Source: Cyclobacteriaceae bacterium
Lineage (GTDB): Bacteria > Bacteroidota > Bacteroidia > Cytophagales > Cyclobacteriaceae
Length of the DNA stretch: 64,000 nt
Assembly (NCBI GenBank): GCA_028285685.1
Contig: JANQOR010000035.1
Coordinates: 1 to 64,000, forward strand
Direction of reading: 5' to 3'
Every line of letters begins with the position of its first letter. Positions within the stretch are counted from its first letter, which is position 1. A program made the position numbers and the translations under genes. The notes below the pieces were generated by a model, which did not search any database, was not told where the DNA came from, and saw nothing but the letters and a program-made list of their open reading frames with translations. Positions 55,442 through 64,000 of this stretch are shown piece by piece.

Positions 55442-56557
55442 GTGAAAGTTGCCATAGTAGGAAGCAGAGGATACCCCAGTAATTATGGTGGATTCGAGTC
55501 GTTCGTGAAACAATTGTCCGAAAGGTTGGTATCCAAGAATATTCAGGTTACCGTATATTGTCACCGCGCTCTGTTCGAAGATCGGCCTAGGAAACGTCAA
55601 GGTGTAGACCTTGTTTATCTACCTGCTATTGAAACTAAAATCTTAAGTCAGCTGACGCATTCATTTTTATCAATCGTGCATGCCAGTTTTAGCAAGGCTG
55701 AAATAATCCTTGTCTTGAATTCAGCCAATGGACCATTCGGCTGGATACCTAAATTGTTTGGGAAACGCACTGTGATCAACGTAGATGGAATGGAATGGCT
55801 CAGACCCAAATGGAAGGGAATAGGTGCCCGATACTTTTACTTTGCCGCCAGGCTCGCTACGAGATTTTATGATGAAGTCGTATCGGATGCAGAAGAAATG
55901 AGAAAAGTATATTTAGATCACTTTGGAAAGGATTCTACAGTAATCGCTTACGGAGCACCCAATATTGATCTATCAAACCCCTCCAATCAGATAAAGGAAA
56001 GAAAACTTCAAAAAGGGGAGTACTATCTGATTGTCGGTAGACTTATTCCTGATAACAATGCAAAACTGATTGCTGAAGGCTTTATGAAATCAAGAAGCAG
56101 GAGAAAATTGGTGATTGTAGGAGGCGTTCCATATAAGGATGAATACGTTGACAGCCTAAAACTACTTTCTAATTCTGATGAGCGTCTCATCATAACGGGA
56201 CATATTGACGACAGGGGAGAAATAGCTCAGTTATTTCAGAATGCCTACATGTACGTGCATGGCCATGAATTTGGCGGGACCAATCCTACAATGATTGAAG
56301 CCCTCGGCTATGGATGTGCCATCTTAGCCTTAGATACCAGGTTCAACAAAGAGATGTTACAAGATAGAAAGTATGGGGCGTATTTTGAGAAGGACATTGA
56401 CAACATCAGATCCCAATTTGATCATTGGGATACCGAGGATAGTACCGTTGACCGGATGAGGAAAAACGCTGCGCTAGGAGTGACAGAAAAATACAAATGG
56501 GATCATGTATGTGACCAGTACATCGAACTGTTTTCTCAACTAGCTAGATCAAAATAG
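55442..56557 (+). CDS. GT4 glycosyltransferase with DUF1972 N-terminal domain
   Basis: 371 aa, start GTG. The N-terminal GSRGYPSNYGGFESFV is the signature of DUF1972, found in rhamnosyl- and related transferases. VDGMEWLRPKW, YYLIVGRLIPDNN, IITGHIDDRGEIAQL and HGHEFGGTNPTMIEALGYG complete the GT-B fold. It is divergent from the minus-strand GT4 gene and convergent with the Wzi gene, overlapping the latter by 9 bp. Confidence 0.88.
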   Translation: MKVAIVGSRGYPSNYGGFESFVKQLSERLVSKNIQVTVYCHRALFEDRPRKRQGVDLVYLPAIETKILSQLTHSFLSIVHASFSKAEIILVLNSANGPFGWIPKLFGKRTVINVDGMEWLRPKWKGIGARYFYFAARLATRFYDEVVSDAEEMRKVYLDHFGKDSTVIAYGAPNIDLSNPSNQIKERKLQKGEYYLIVGRLIPDNNAKLIAEGFMKSRSRRKLVIVGGVPYKDEYVDSLKLLSNSDERLIITGHIDDRGEIAQLFQNAYMYVHGHEFGGTNPTMIEALGYGCAILALDTRFNKEMLQDRKYGAYFEKDIDNIRSQFDHWDTEDSTVDRMRKNAALGVTEKYKWDHVCDQYIELFSQLARSK

Positions 56558-58216
56558 GTAGGCGGCATTCAAAACCAGGTTGAACCTATTAATATCATTA
56601 CCGACCCCTTTTTCAAAAAAAGGTGAACCTGGAGTTTTTTCCCACTGGTAATTGAGTGTTCTTATATAATTCAACTGACCTGTAAGAAGAAGTTTAGGAA
56701 TCGTTATGGATGATATCAGACCAATCTTGTAATCGACCCAAAAACTTCCAAACTCACCTCCTCTTGACCCGTGAAATGTAAAGTAGGCAAAGTCATTGTT
56801 ATGAACGAGCCTCTCCAAGGAAAGACCAACCTTGCTTTGATCCTTTATCCAATTTAACTCGAGAGTCTGAGAATTTCCTCCAGGACCAACCCTACTACCC
56901 AATACTTGTCCATTATTTGTGTAGCCGTGTCTGACAGATTCATCAATATACCAGCTCACAAGCTGGCTTGATGCAATTACAAAGTCTGGTGGTTGCTGAA
57001 GTTTTGTCAGTTCAATATTTACTTCGAGATAATGCCCCTTTTTTTCCAAGGGTGTCAGTTTTGAAAAACCGATAACGTATCCTGATTTTAACTGAGGGCT
57101 AGATGTTAGGTCTTTCCAATTCCAACTTCCCGTATTCCTGCCGTATTCAAAATAGATCTCAGCATTTCTTAGGGCCCATCTTAAGAAAATAGAGGACATA
57201 CGCCTATCGACAATCGAATCACTGAAGTGATTTCTGGATCTGAAAATATTGGTGACGATTGGTAAATAGTCGTTGTTTTCCTTGGCCGTGGTTGAATACT
57301 GCATCACAACAGAACTCAACCCGACATGCAGTCCTTCAAACCATTTGGGTTGAAAAGACATTGAAATACCATTCAGGTATCTCCAATCATCAATTTTTGG
57401 CTGATACAATTGAAGATTGCCAGATATTCTTGAAGTATCAGGGGGAACGAACCCAGAACCTACGAGTTTCCCTGCAATCATTTGAAATTCAAGCGACCCG
57501 GCCTTCGTCATGATTGGGGTGTTAGAATGAAAACTCAAGTGACTAAAACCCTGACTATTGTTTGTAAGTAAAAGACTACTGTATTTTCCAGGCCCCCACC
57601 ATAAGTTCTGAGTTGAAAAACCCAGGGAAATTTTCTTGAAATTTAGATAGACATAAGATTGACCTGGAAGCACTTTTTTATAGGGTTCATCTCCGAATTG
57701 TTCAGGCAGGTCTGCTTGATTCCACCATTGATACATATTTGGCCATCTTCGATGATTTGGCCAAAGAGATTCATCTACTTCTGGGAAGCCGGGGTAGGAT
57801 GGATTATGTGCATAAATCAGTTCAGGTTTGACCTGAAAGGAGATGAAATTAAACTGACCAGCAATGCCCGGGCTAAAAAGTGATTGCACTCCCTTTGTGG
57901 GGATCATTGAGCCATTGTTGATTGGGTATGGGTGGTGGCTGATATATTCCTGTATTATTTGAAAGGGGAGAAGGAGTAATTCCCCATCTTTAGAATTGAT
58001 AATTGGCTTGGAAAACCCCAGGGAGTCAACCGAGGACCCGGCTGCCTTCTGATACGAAATTGGTTTTACTGCAAAGGAAATATCTGAGTTGGCCCCATTT
58101 ATCAGCTGATTTCTTCTTAAACGCTCTTCGAGTGAGGGAAATCCCACAGGGAGTGACTGGCTAGCTGCAATGTTAGACAGGCTCGCAACAAATAGAAAAA
58201 TAAGTATTCTGTTCAT
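56549..58216 (-). CDS. wzi: Wzi-family capsule assembly outer-membrane protein 1
   Basis: 555 aa with a signal peptide (about 1-19, cleaved after ASQS). The mature protein is a beta-barrel of the Wzi family: opening LPVGFPSLEERLRRNQL, central SLGFSTQNLWWGPGKYSS and SNTPIMT, GYTNNGQVLGSRVGPGGNSQ late in the protein, and a C-terminal strand ending in LF. Wzi helps bind or assemble exported polysaccharide on the cell surface. A paralogue is at 59759-61420. It ends the minus-strand Wzi-Wzx-Wzi block. Confidence 0.88.
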   Translation of the reverse strand: MNRILIFLFVASLSNIAASQSLPVGFPSLEERLRRNQLINGANSDISFAVKPISYQKAAGSSVDSLGFSKPIINSKDGELLLLPFQIIQEYISHHPYPINNGSMIPTKGVQSLFSPGIAGQFNFISFQVKPELIYAHNPSYPGFPEVDESLWPNHRRWPNMYQWWNQADLPEQFGDEPYKKVLPGQSYVYLNFKKISLGFSTQNLWWGPGKYSSLLLTNNSQGFSHLSFHSNTPIMTKAGSLEFQMIAGKLVGSGFVPPDTSRISGNLQLYQPKIDDWRYLNGISMSFQPKWFEGLHVGLSSVVMQYSTTAKENNDYLPIVTNIFRSRNHFSDSIVDRRMSSIFLRWALRNAEIYFEYGRNTGSWNWKDLTSSPQLKSGYVIGFSKLTPLEKKGHYLEVNIELTKLQQPPDFVIASSQLVSWYIDESVRHGYTNNGQVLGSRVGPGGNSQTLELNWIKDQSKVGLSLERLVHNNDFAYFTFHGSRGGEFGSFWVDYKIGLISSITIPKLLLTGQLNYIRTLNYQWEKTPGSPFFEKGVGNDINRFNLVLNAAYLF

Positions 58217-59463
58217 TATCTATAGAATATTCCAATATTACGTCTTCTCAATGACTGAAGGCCAGCGATCAATATTGAGAATTCAGCAATTAAATAACCA
58301 ACAAATAATCCACTCACCTTATAAAGATCACCCAAGGTTAAGCCGAATAAAATCATAGTAAGAAGACCCACAAGGCTGCTCGACAGATGTGCTTTATGTA
58401 AGTTGTGCGATAGTAGCGATAAGCCTATGGATAAATTACAAAGTAGCAAAATGGGAAATAATCCGATCAATAGGAAGTAAGTTGAAAATTGATCAACATC
58501 TATATCCAGTGGAAACATAGAAAGGACCTCGGCACCAAAAAAAATGATGCATAGAGATCCAAATAGGACTATAGCACCAAGTCTGGTAAAAAAATTTAGG
58601 TAGAACGTCTTTAACTCATTTGAGTTTTCTTGCACCAAAGCGCAAATTTTAGGGAACAGACCTCTAAAGATGACTATAAAAGCATTCACAGCTAACATTA
58701 GTATTTTATCAATGATACTGTAGATTCCAAGGTCAGTTTTGTTGAGTAAAAACCCTGCAATCACCATGGCACTGCTTCTGTATGTGCTTTGCGTCAAAGT
58801 GGTCAGGGAAAGGAAACGTGACTCTTTAAGAAGATCTAAAACTCCCCTCAATTTGAATTTTCTATAATTAAGTGGAATCTTTCTGAGTATCAGAAACCAC
58901 GCTATGGAGCTGACACAAATCCAGGTTATTCCATTAAAAACATTTACTAAAAAGTAATTGTGGCTATCAACAAGAATAAGGATTAAAACAATGTATAAGG
59001 CTCTCGAGAAAAAATTAAGGACTGTCAATGCTCCCATTTTCTGAATCCCTTGGAAATACCAATTTGGAAAGAAGGACTGACCTACGACGATTAGATAGCT
59101 GGAAAGCAACACTAATGAATTCTGATTCCAAAGTGGGATTATTGAAGTGAGAACATACAAGACTAAGAATCCTACAGTAATGAGGAGTGCTTTTGCAACA
59201 AGAATATTTTGTGCGAAACTGCTTATAAAACTCCTATTTGAAGCATTAATACTAACAAGCCGAGTTCCTATTAAGGTCATTCCAAAATCTGTGAACGTTA
59301 CCAAAATGTTCATGATGGCCTGTGAAAGAGCGATAATGCTAAAATTCTCAAGACCTATTCTGTGCAGGAGAATTGGGACAATAAGGATGGGTACCAGGTA
59401 GTTGGTGACCTGAAGGAGTCCCATATGGAAAATATTAGTAGCAACTTTATTCGTTTGACTCAA
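58216..59463 (-). CDS. Second Wzx-type flippase
   Basis: 415 aa with about 12 membrane segments; start TTG 59463, with an internal ATG at 59424 as alternative. MGLLQVTNYLVPILIVP and LHRIGLENFSIIALSQAIM are typical of the Wzx N-terminus. Its stop shares a base with the downstream Wzi gene's start. It belongs to a different subgroup from the flippase at 32178, which suggests a second substrate. Confidence 0.83.
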   Translation of the reverse strand: MSQTNKVATNIFHMGLLQVTNYLVPILIVPILLHRIGLENFSIIALSQAIMNILVTFTDFGMTLIGTRLVSINASNRSFISSFAQNILVAKALLITVGFLVLYVLTSIIPLWNQNSLVLLSSYLIVVGQSFFPNWYFQGIQKMGALTVLNFFSRALYIVLILILVDSHNYFLVNVFNGITWICVSSIAWFLILRKIPLNYRKFKLRGVLDLLKESRFLSLTTLTQSTYRSSAMVIAGFLLNKTDLGIYSIIDKILMLAVNAFIVIFRGLFPKICALVQENSNELKTFYLNFFTRLGAIVLFGSLCIIFFGAEVLSMFPLDIDVDQFSTYFLLIGLFPILLLCNLSIGLSLLSHNLHKAHLSSSLVGLLTMILFGLTLGDLYKVSGLFVGYLIAEFSILIAGLQSLRRRNIGIFYR

Positions 59464-59467
59464 GACA

Positions 59468-59752
59468 CTAAATATTACTGTGATTGATATTTAGCATTGG
59501 AATCCAGTCCAAGATTTCTCTTAAGAATGGTGGATCTTTTCTGAATGGATATACCAAATATTGGATTACTTCAATTGAAGGTAAATCACAGTTGCTTCTG
59601 AGAATCCCTCGGGTGGAGTTCTTAGACCACTCTATCACGGACATGGAGCTGGTAGGGTGATTACTCAAGTAGCGATGTAGGGAAGTGGTGTCTGCTTTGA
59701 TACCACCCATTGTGAGGAAGTTAATATGGGGAGCTTGAGCTATTGTGCACAT
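59468..59752 (-). pseudogene. Decayed sulfotransferase fragment
   Basis: The minus strand reads PHINFLTMGGIKADTTSLHR followed by YLSNHP, matching the 5'-PSB start of bacterial sulfotransferases (PNFLIIGxxKAGTTSLxxYLxxHP). After that the frame loses homology; a shift of one frame gives KELH, the expected next motif, soon followed by stops. No 3'-PB site is visible. The fragment stands between the second Wzi gene and the second flippase, so it is most likely a truncated, frameshifted gene. Confidence 0.7.
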
Positions 59753-59758
59753 GATTCC

Positions 59759-61420
59759 CTACTTGAAATGATACAGCACATTGATTTGGGAATAGAAGTT
59801 GGTTCTGTTCTCTGTCAATTCCCATTGGTAATTTCTCGATGTAACCAACTGGAGCTTTCCCTCAATCAGGAGACGCCTGGTATTCCAAGAACCAAAAACT
59901 CCCAAACTCAGATTAACCCAATTTCTCATTGGCTCCTCTAGTCCAAAAGTGTGATAATAAAAATCATTGTCATTGATCAGTCTCTCAGCTAAAAAACCAA
60001 CTTTTCTAAAATCTTTGATCCATGAAACTGACAGGAATTGTGAGTTGCTCCCTGGACCAATCCCCGAGCCAAGTACTTCACCCCTATGTGTGTATCCATG
60101 CCTGTTTCGCCCATTTTGATACCACGTCGGCTCCAGCCTAAGCGTCCCGGTTTTTGCCAGTTCAAGATGAATAGTTTCCATAGATATTTCCAAATGCTGA
60201 TTCTGGTTAGATAAATTTATCAATTTACTAAAACCGAAGATGTATCCAGCGGAATGATCAGGTGACAGCAACAAGTCTCTAAAATTCCATGTTGCGTCTG
60301 CTCTCCCAACTTCAAAATAAAATTCAGCTTGAGCTTCCACAAGAACCCATCTTGCAAAGACCGACCACAATTGATCTAAGCTTCCATCGGTGCTTGTATT
60401 CGGATCATTCACTCTCCAGAGGTTACTGAAAACCGGGAGGTAGTTTTTTTTGATCCTAGTACTATCATTATAGTCTTGAAACACCCTGGAAGTGCCCAAG
60501 AACAAACCTGGAACCCACCTGGGTTGATAAGTAATCGTAATACCATTTAGATATCTCCACTCATCATGTTTAGGTATAAGCCAGCTGTTGGTGATTTCAC
60601 GTTGTGGGATTGGTGGATCAATTCCTGAATTTTCTAATCTTGCAACTATAAATTGGCCTTCAAAACTACCAATTGAAGTTCGAGCTGGTTTCTTGGTGTT
60701 CAAAGTCAGATGTGTAAATCCTGCTGCGTTGTTAGTCATTATTAGGCTGTGATTTCGGCCAGGTCCCCACCATATGTTCTCGGTGGAAATTCCCAATGAG
60801 AATGCGCCGTGATTAACACGAATAGAGGATTGGCCGGGTAATACTCTCCAGAGCGGGCTTTGACCGAATTTTTCAGGCAGATCAATTCTATTCCAAGTTC
60901 TATTGTATCTTGTTCGCCAAACAAAGTTGCTGTGTGAATCCGGAAACCCATCAAAATCTTGATTTTGAACAAAAACGAATTCGGGCTTTAGTTGCACTGA
61001 TAATAGGCCAATCTTGTAGTGAAGGCCTCCACTAAGTAAGGTTTGGACGCCCCTGGACCTCAACATTGAACCATTGTTCCATCCGTATGGGTAATGACTA
61101 TTAAACTCGGTGCGAACCTGAAGAGGCAGCAGGCTAAGCTTCCTGACCTTAGATCCCGTTCCAATCTGTTTATACAAGTAATTCTCTAGCGAATCTTTCA
61201 AAGTACTACGAAGGAGATTCGATTGAAGGGGCCTAACCATGAAAGAAAGCGAGGAATCCACTTTTCCCAGCAGTTGAGATCTGCGCAAATAATCATCCAA
61301 ACCGGGATATCCAAGAGGAATACTTTGCGAGAAACCTAGGGTAGTAGAAATAAGCAAAGTCAAACAAGTAACTTTTTTTAGATTACTGGACAACTGTCTT
61401 AACAAGCTTAATTTCATCAT
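59759..61420 (-). CDS. Wzi-family capsule assembly outer-membrane protein 2
   Basis: 553 aa. A signal peptide covers about residues 15-32. The same landmarks as the first copy occur in the same order: IPLGYPGLDDYLRRSQLL, SLGISTENIWWGPGRNHS, TKKPARTS, GYTHRGEVLGSGIGPGSNSQ, and a C-terminal NVLYHFK strand. The two proteins are clearly paralogous but well diverged. First gene of the minus-strand block; divergent from the second Wza-like gene across a 340-bp gap. Confidence 0.87.
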   Translation of the reverse strand: MMKLSLLRQLSSNLKKVTCLTLLISTTLGFSQSIPLGYPGLDDYLRRSQLLGKVDSSLSFMVRPLQSNLLRSTLKDSLENYLYKQIGTGSKVRKLSLLPLQVRTEFNSHYPYGWNNGSMLRSRGVQTLLSGGLHYKIGLLSVQLKPEFVFVQNQDFDGFPDSHSNFVWRTRYNRTWNRIDLPEKFGQSPLWRVLPGQSSIRVNHGAFSLGISTENIWWGPGRNHSLIMTNNAAGFTHLTLNTKKPARTSIGSFEGQFIVARLENSGIDPPIPQREITNSWLIPKHDEWRYLNGITITYQPRWVPGLFLGTSRVFQDYNDSTRIKKNYLPVFSNLWRVNDPNTSTDGSLDQLWSVFARWVLVEAQAEFYFEVGRADATWNFRDLLLSPDHSAGYIFGFSKLINLSNQNQHLEISMETIHLELAKTGTLRLEPTWYQNGRNRHGYTHRGEVLGSGIGPGSNSQFLSVSWIKDFRKVGFLAERLINDNDFYYHTFGLEEPMRNWVNLSLGVFGSWNTRRLLIEGKLQLVTSRNYQWELTENRTNFYSQINVLYHFK

Positions 61421-61570
61421 TCAAACTTAATTGTAATTGGCTAAAGTTCTATCGACAAAGTAGGTCGCTCAAGATTCATTTCTACCATTTTCTAGCTTCT
61501 TTGCAATTGTTAGGGCAAAAGCAATCCACTCTTTTATTTACTCAGTTACTCAAGGAGAGGCCCATATAGC

Positions 61571-61620
61571 ATTACCGGAAAGCGTAAGCGTTAGCTTGTT
61601 GGTAATTGCCGAGTTGGCAA
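61571..61620. repeat. Two adjacent hairpins (REP-like palindromic element)
   Basis: ATTACC (61571-61576) pairs with GGTAAT (61601-61606), with inner AAGC/GCTT pairing possible; directly after it TTGCC (61606-61610) pairs with GGCAA (61616-61620) around a 5-nt loop. No T-run follows on either strand. It lies upstream of the promoter, so it is not a leader RNA for the downstream gene. It resembles extragenic palindromic repeats, but other copies would have to be found elsewhere in the genome. Confidence 0.45.
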
Positions 61621-61711
61621 CACGTAGTGACCCTCGTGGACATTGAGCCTTGTCTTTTCAAGATATGAGGAATTGGCATCCACCATGGACACATATTTCT
61701 TAAAAGGACAG

Positions 61712-61739
61712 TTGAATAGGATAGAATAATCTACTTTTG
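61712..61739 (+). promoter_or_regulatory. Bacteroidota-type promoter of the second Wza-like gene
   Basis: TTG (61712-61714), a 17-bp spacer and TACTTTTG (61732-61739) match the -33/-7 pattern. The gene starts at 61761, a leader of about 16 nt. Confidence 0.62.
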
Positions 61740-61760
61740 CGCTCTTAATTGTAAATAGGG

Positions 61761-64000
61761 ATGTTTATAAGACTTCTTCCAATTATTTTGATCTGTTCCA
61801 TGTTACCTCTTAGCGGACAGGATACTAATAGTTTATCCGAATCTGACCTGAGAAATATTAGGGTTGATGAACTATCTGATGATCAGATTCAAATTTTTCT
61901 TGATAGAGCCAAAGAATCCGGACTGACAATGGATCAATTGGTTCTGGCTGCACAACAGAAGGGAATGTCAAGCTCCCAAATTTCTAAATTACGGGCGCGA
62001 ATCAGGCAGTTGGAATCAGGATCAACTAATGAGAAAGGAGAGTTAATTGCTTCTCCTGCAAATCGTTTGAGAGAGAGCTATGATGAGGAAAAAGACCAAT
62101 ACGACTTTTTTAATGTCTTAGATACCAAAGAAGAAGAGGAGACTGACGAGTTGCAAATTTTTGGTCTCGATATCTTTAGCTCATCGGATCTTACCTTTGA
62201 ACCTTCACTAAATGTCGCTACCCCAGAGAATTATATCCTGGGTCCAGGTGATGAGATAATCATCGACATCTATGGCGCTTCCGAAGCAACTTATCAACAA
62301 ATGGTATCACCTGACGGGAAAATTCTAATACAAGGGGTCGGCCCAATTGATTTGGCTGGGATTTCAATCGAGCAAGCCCGGACTAGACTTTTCAACAAGC
62401 TATCAAATGTTTATGCTGGGCTGAAAGGTAGAAAACCAAACACTTTTATACAGGTCTCTGTTGGCAACGTAAGAACTATCAAAGTTAATGTTGTCGGAAA
62501 TGTAGTTCAGCCAGGCACATATACACTTTCCTCCTTTGCAACTGTTTTCAACGCGCTTTACTTTGCCGGTGGCCCAACTGAGTCCGGATCACTTAGGGAG
62601 ATCAACGTAATTCGTAATGGAGAAAAAATTGCTGTTTTTGACAGTTATAAATATCTATTTGACGGTGATGAATCCCAAAATCCAACCCTCAGAGATCAGG
62701 ACGTTATCGTAGTAAGACCTTACTCCAATCGAGTTAAGTTGGCTGGAAATGTCAAACAATCGGCGATATATGAACTAAACCAAAATGAATCGTTCCAGGA
62801 TTTACTTGATATTGCCGGAGGATTCAATGACCGTGCATTCAGCGAAAGCATCACCATTGACAGAGTAAATGGTTCTCAGAGAGTTGTAAAAACGATTCCT
62901 TCCGTGGACTTCAGTAGTGAAATGATGTTCGACGGTGACTCTGTCTTTGTAGGGGAAATCATGAATGAGTACAAAAATCGGATTAGTATTGAAGGAGCCA
63001 TTAGAAGAGCTGGTTATTATGAGCTAACGGAGGGGTTGAAATTATCAGATCTAATTGAAATGGCCGGTGGATTGCGACAGGATGCTTATAAGAAAAGAGG
63101 CAATATTATTCGACTCAATGATGATTTCACACTCAGCAATCTGGCATTTGATTTGAATGCAGTTCTCGTAGGGTCACAAGATGTCCTTCTAAGTAGAGAT
63201 GATATCGTTCGCATTTCTTCAATTTTCGAGTTGAACGAGAATAAAACAGTAAGTCTCCAAGGTGAGGTTAGGCAGTCAGGATCATTTCCCTACATTCAGA
63301 ATATGACTGTAGAAGACCTGTTGAATTTAGCAGGTGGATTGAATACGAATGCTCATACGGCTTCTGTGGAGATTGCAAGGAGAATCGTCGACAATACTGA
63401 TCTGACAAAGACTGCCGAAATAATTACTTTCTCAATTTCGCCAGATTTGGGAATTAGTGAAGAAGCCTCAGAATTTCGACTTGAGCCATTTGACCTTGTC
63501 TTGATTAAGTCAACATCTTTTAACCAGATCCAAAAGGTTGTTAAGGTGGAAGGTGAAGTAATGTTTCCAGGTTACTACGCACTAGAAACTATTGATGACA
63601 GAATATCAGATGTGATCAGTAGAGCCGGAGGACTTACTCAGTATGGATATGCAAAGGGTGCCACCCTGATAAGAAGGACTGAGTATTTCAGAACGGAATA
63701 TGAAAAAGAAGAACTTTCTGCCCTTGTGGAAAAGAGAAGGAAAGAGCTACAGGAACAATATAAGGATGAGAATCTGGATGCAGGGGTCTCGAAGGTCGAT
63801 CTAATTAGGCAAGAATTGACTGACTATGAAAAGGAACTTACTGAAAACATCAAGAAAGCTGATGACTCTGATGTTTTGGAGTCCCGAATCTTCAGAGGGC
63901 AACAATTAAGGAAATTACTACAAAGGGATTCAATCAGTGGTTCTGGAGAGCTCATTGAGCAGCAGGGAATTGGTATTGAATTAGACAAAGTGCTGACCAG
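61761..64000 (+). CDS. Second Wza-like SLBB export protein, 3' end beyond the window
   Basis: 746 codons are open to the window edge with no stop. The protein begins MFIRLLPIILICSMLPLSG (signal peptide), then has the same helical N-terminal region as the 23701 protein (VDELSDDQIQIFLDRAKESG, GMSSSQISKLRARI), the poly_export start NYILGPGDEIIIDIYGAS and several SLBB repeats (VNVVGNVVQPGTYT, IEGAIRRAGYYEL, LQGEVRQSGSFPY, VEGEVMFPGYYAL). A charged coiled-coil-like insert (KRRKELQEQYKDENL and on, near residues 655-700) is absent from the first copy. It is a full-length paralogue of the first export channel and probably heads another transcript. Confidence 0.88.
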   Translation, partial: MFIRLLPIILICSMLPLSGQDTNSLSESDLRNIRVDELSDDQIQIFLDRAKESGLTMDQLVLAAQQKGMSSSQISKLRARIRQLESGSTNEKGELIASPANRLRESYDEEKDQYDFFNVLDTKEEEETDELQIFGLDIFSSSDLTFEPSLNVATPENYILGPGDEIIIDIYGASEATYQQMVSPDGKILIQGVGPIDLAGISIEQARTRLFNKLSNVYAGLKGRKPNTFIQVSVGNVRTIKVNVVGNVVQPGTYTLSSFATVFNALYFAGGPTESGSLREINVIRNGEKIAVFDSYKYLFDGDESQNPTLRDQDVIVVRPYSNRVKLAGNVKQSAIYELNQNESFQDLLDIAGGFNDRAFSESITIDRVNGSQRVVKTIPSVDFSSEMMFDGDSVFVGEIMNEYKNRISIEGAIRRAGYYELTEGLKLSDLIEMAGGLRQDAYKKRGNIIRLNDDFTLSNLAFDLNAVLVGSQDVLLSRDDIVRISSIFELNENKTVSLQGEVRQSGSFPYIQNMTVEDLLNLAGGLNTNAHTASVEIARRIVDNTDLTKTAEIITFSISPDLGISEEASEFRLEPFDLVLIKSTSFNQIQKVVKVEGEVMFPGYYALETIDDRISDVISRAGGLTQYGYAKGATLIRRTEYFRTEYEKEELSALVEKRRKELQEQYKDENLDAGVSKVDLIRQELTDYEKELTENIKKADDSDVLESRIFRGQQLRKLLQRDSISGSGELIEQQGIGIELDKVLT

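Larger units (their letters stand above)
61421..61760. other. Divergent intergenic region, 340 bp, with hairpins and a promoter
   Basis: It separates the Wzi-like gene (minus) and the second Wza-like gene (plus). No gene is seen. It holds a pair of inverted repeats at 61571-61620 and the promoter at 61712-61739, listed separately. Confidence 0.6.

Noticed and set aside
61422-61429. TAAGTTTG box on the minus strand directly before the second Wzi-like gene
   Set aside because: It matches TAnnTTTG but ends one base before the ATG and has no TTG at the right distance, so it is unlikely to be the promoter of that gene.
1-64000. CRISPR arrays, prophage, integrase or insertion sequences
   Set aside because: No regularly spaced repeats, transposase or integrase-like protein was recognised in the window, despite signs of gene decay in the polysaccharide locus.

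Overview
The window reads as chromosomal DNA of a Bacteroidota bacterium, probably a marine Cytophagia-type gliding lineage. Evidence: house-keeping proteins of Bacteroidota type (PurM, a PorE-like OmpA lipoprotein, the CcmF/CcsA cytochrome c system, Wzi-family proteins), several promoters of the TTG-N(17-19)-TAnnTTTG form used by the Bacteroidota sigma factor, weak Shine-Dalgarno signals and frequent TTG/GTG starts. The exact genus cannot be told from the window.

Layout. 1-54 is the 5' part of a tRNA-Phe. 135-2726 (+) is an iron-sulfur electron-transfer pair plus a small conserved partner. 2806-7962 (+) holds a PorE-like lipoprotein, PurM, a DUF1223 protein, a GNAT acetyltransferase and a DUF456 membrane protein. 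7959-14154 (-) is one compact operon, ccmB-ccmC-ccmD-ccmE-ccmF followed by a DUF2520 dehydrogenase-like gene and a UbiA prenyltransferase. Its CcmE carries a CxxxY haem-binding motif instead of the usual histidine.

From 14254 to the right edge everything belongs to one very large surface-polysaccharide locus of nearly 50 kb that continues beyond the window. Sub-blocks are: nucleotide-sugar synthesis (14254-20059: UDP-GlcA 4-epimerase, RmlB, RmlA, RmlC, UDP-GlcA decarboxylase, TviB-like dehydrogenase); sulfate activation (20160-23704: CysC, CysD, CysN, CysQ); export (Wza-like, Wzz-like, 23701-27214); APS reductase, two SDRs, UDP-sulfoquinovose synthase and an epimerase (27201-31976); then Wzx, two sulfotransferases, a deacetylase, a Wzy-like protein, MBOAT/SGNH acylation pairs, glycosyltransferases and a third sulfotransferase (32178-45497); a WcaI-like glycosyltransferase, a gmd remnant, a methyltransferase and the initiating WcaJ-like phosphotransferase (45875-49704); more epimerases and glycosyltransferases on both strands (49788-56557); a minus-strand Wzi-Wzx-Wzi block with a sulfotransferase remnant (56549-61420); and a second Wza-like gene cut by the window edge (61761-64000).

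How it works together (inference). CysDN makes APS. CysC turns APS into PAPS for the sulfotransferases and CysQ removes the PAP by-product. The [4Fe-4S]-type CysH reduces APS to sulfite next to a UDP-sulfoquinovose synthase, which consumes sulfite. The locus therefore appears able to put sulfur on a glycan in two chemical forms, sulfate ester and C-sulfonate, with O-acylation and deacetylation in addition. This combined sulfation/sulfonation polysaccharide locus is the most notable thing in the window.
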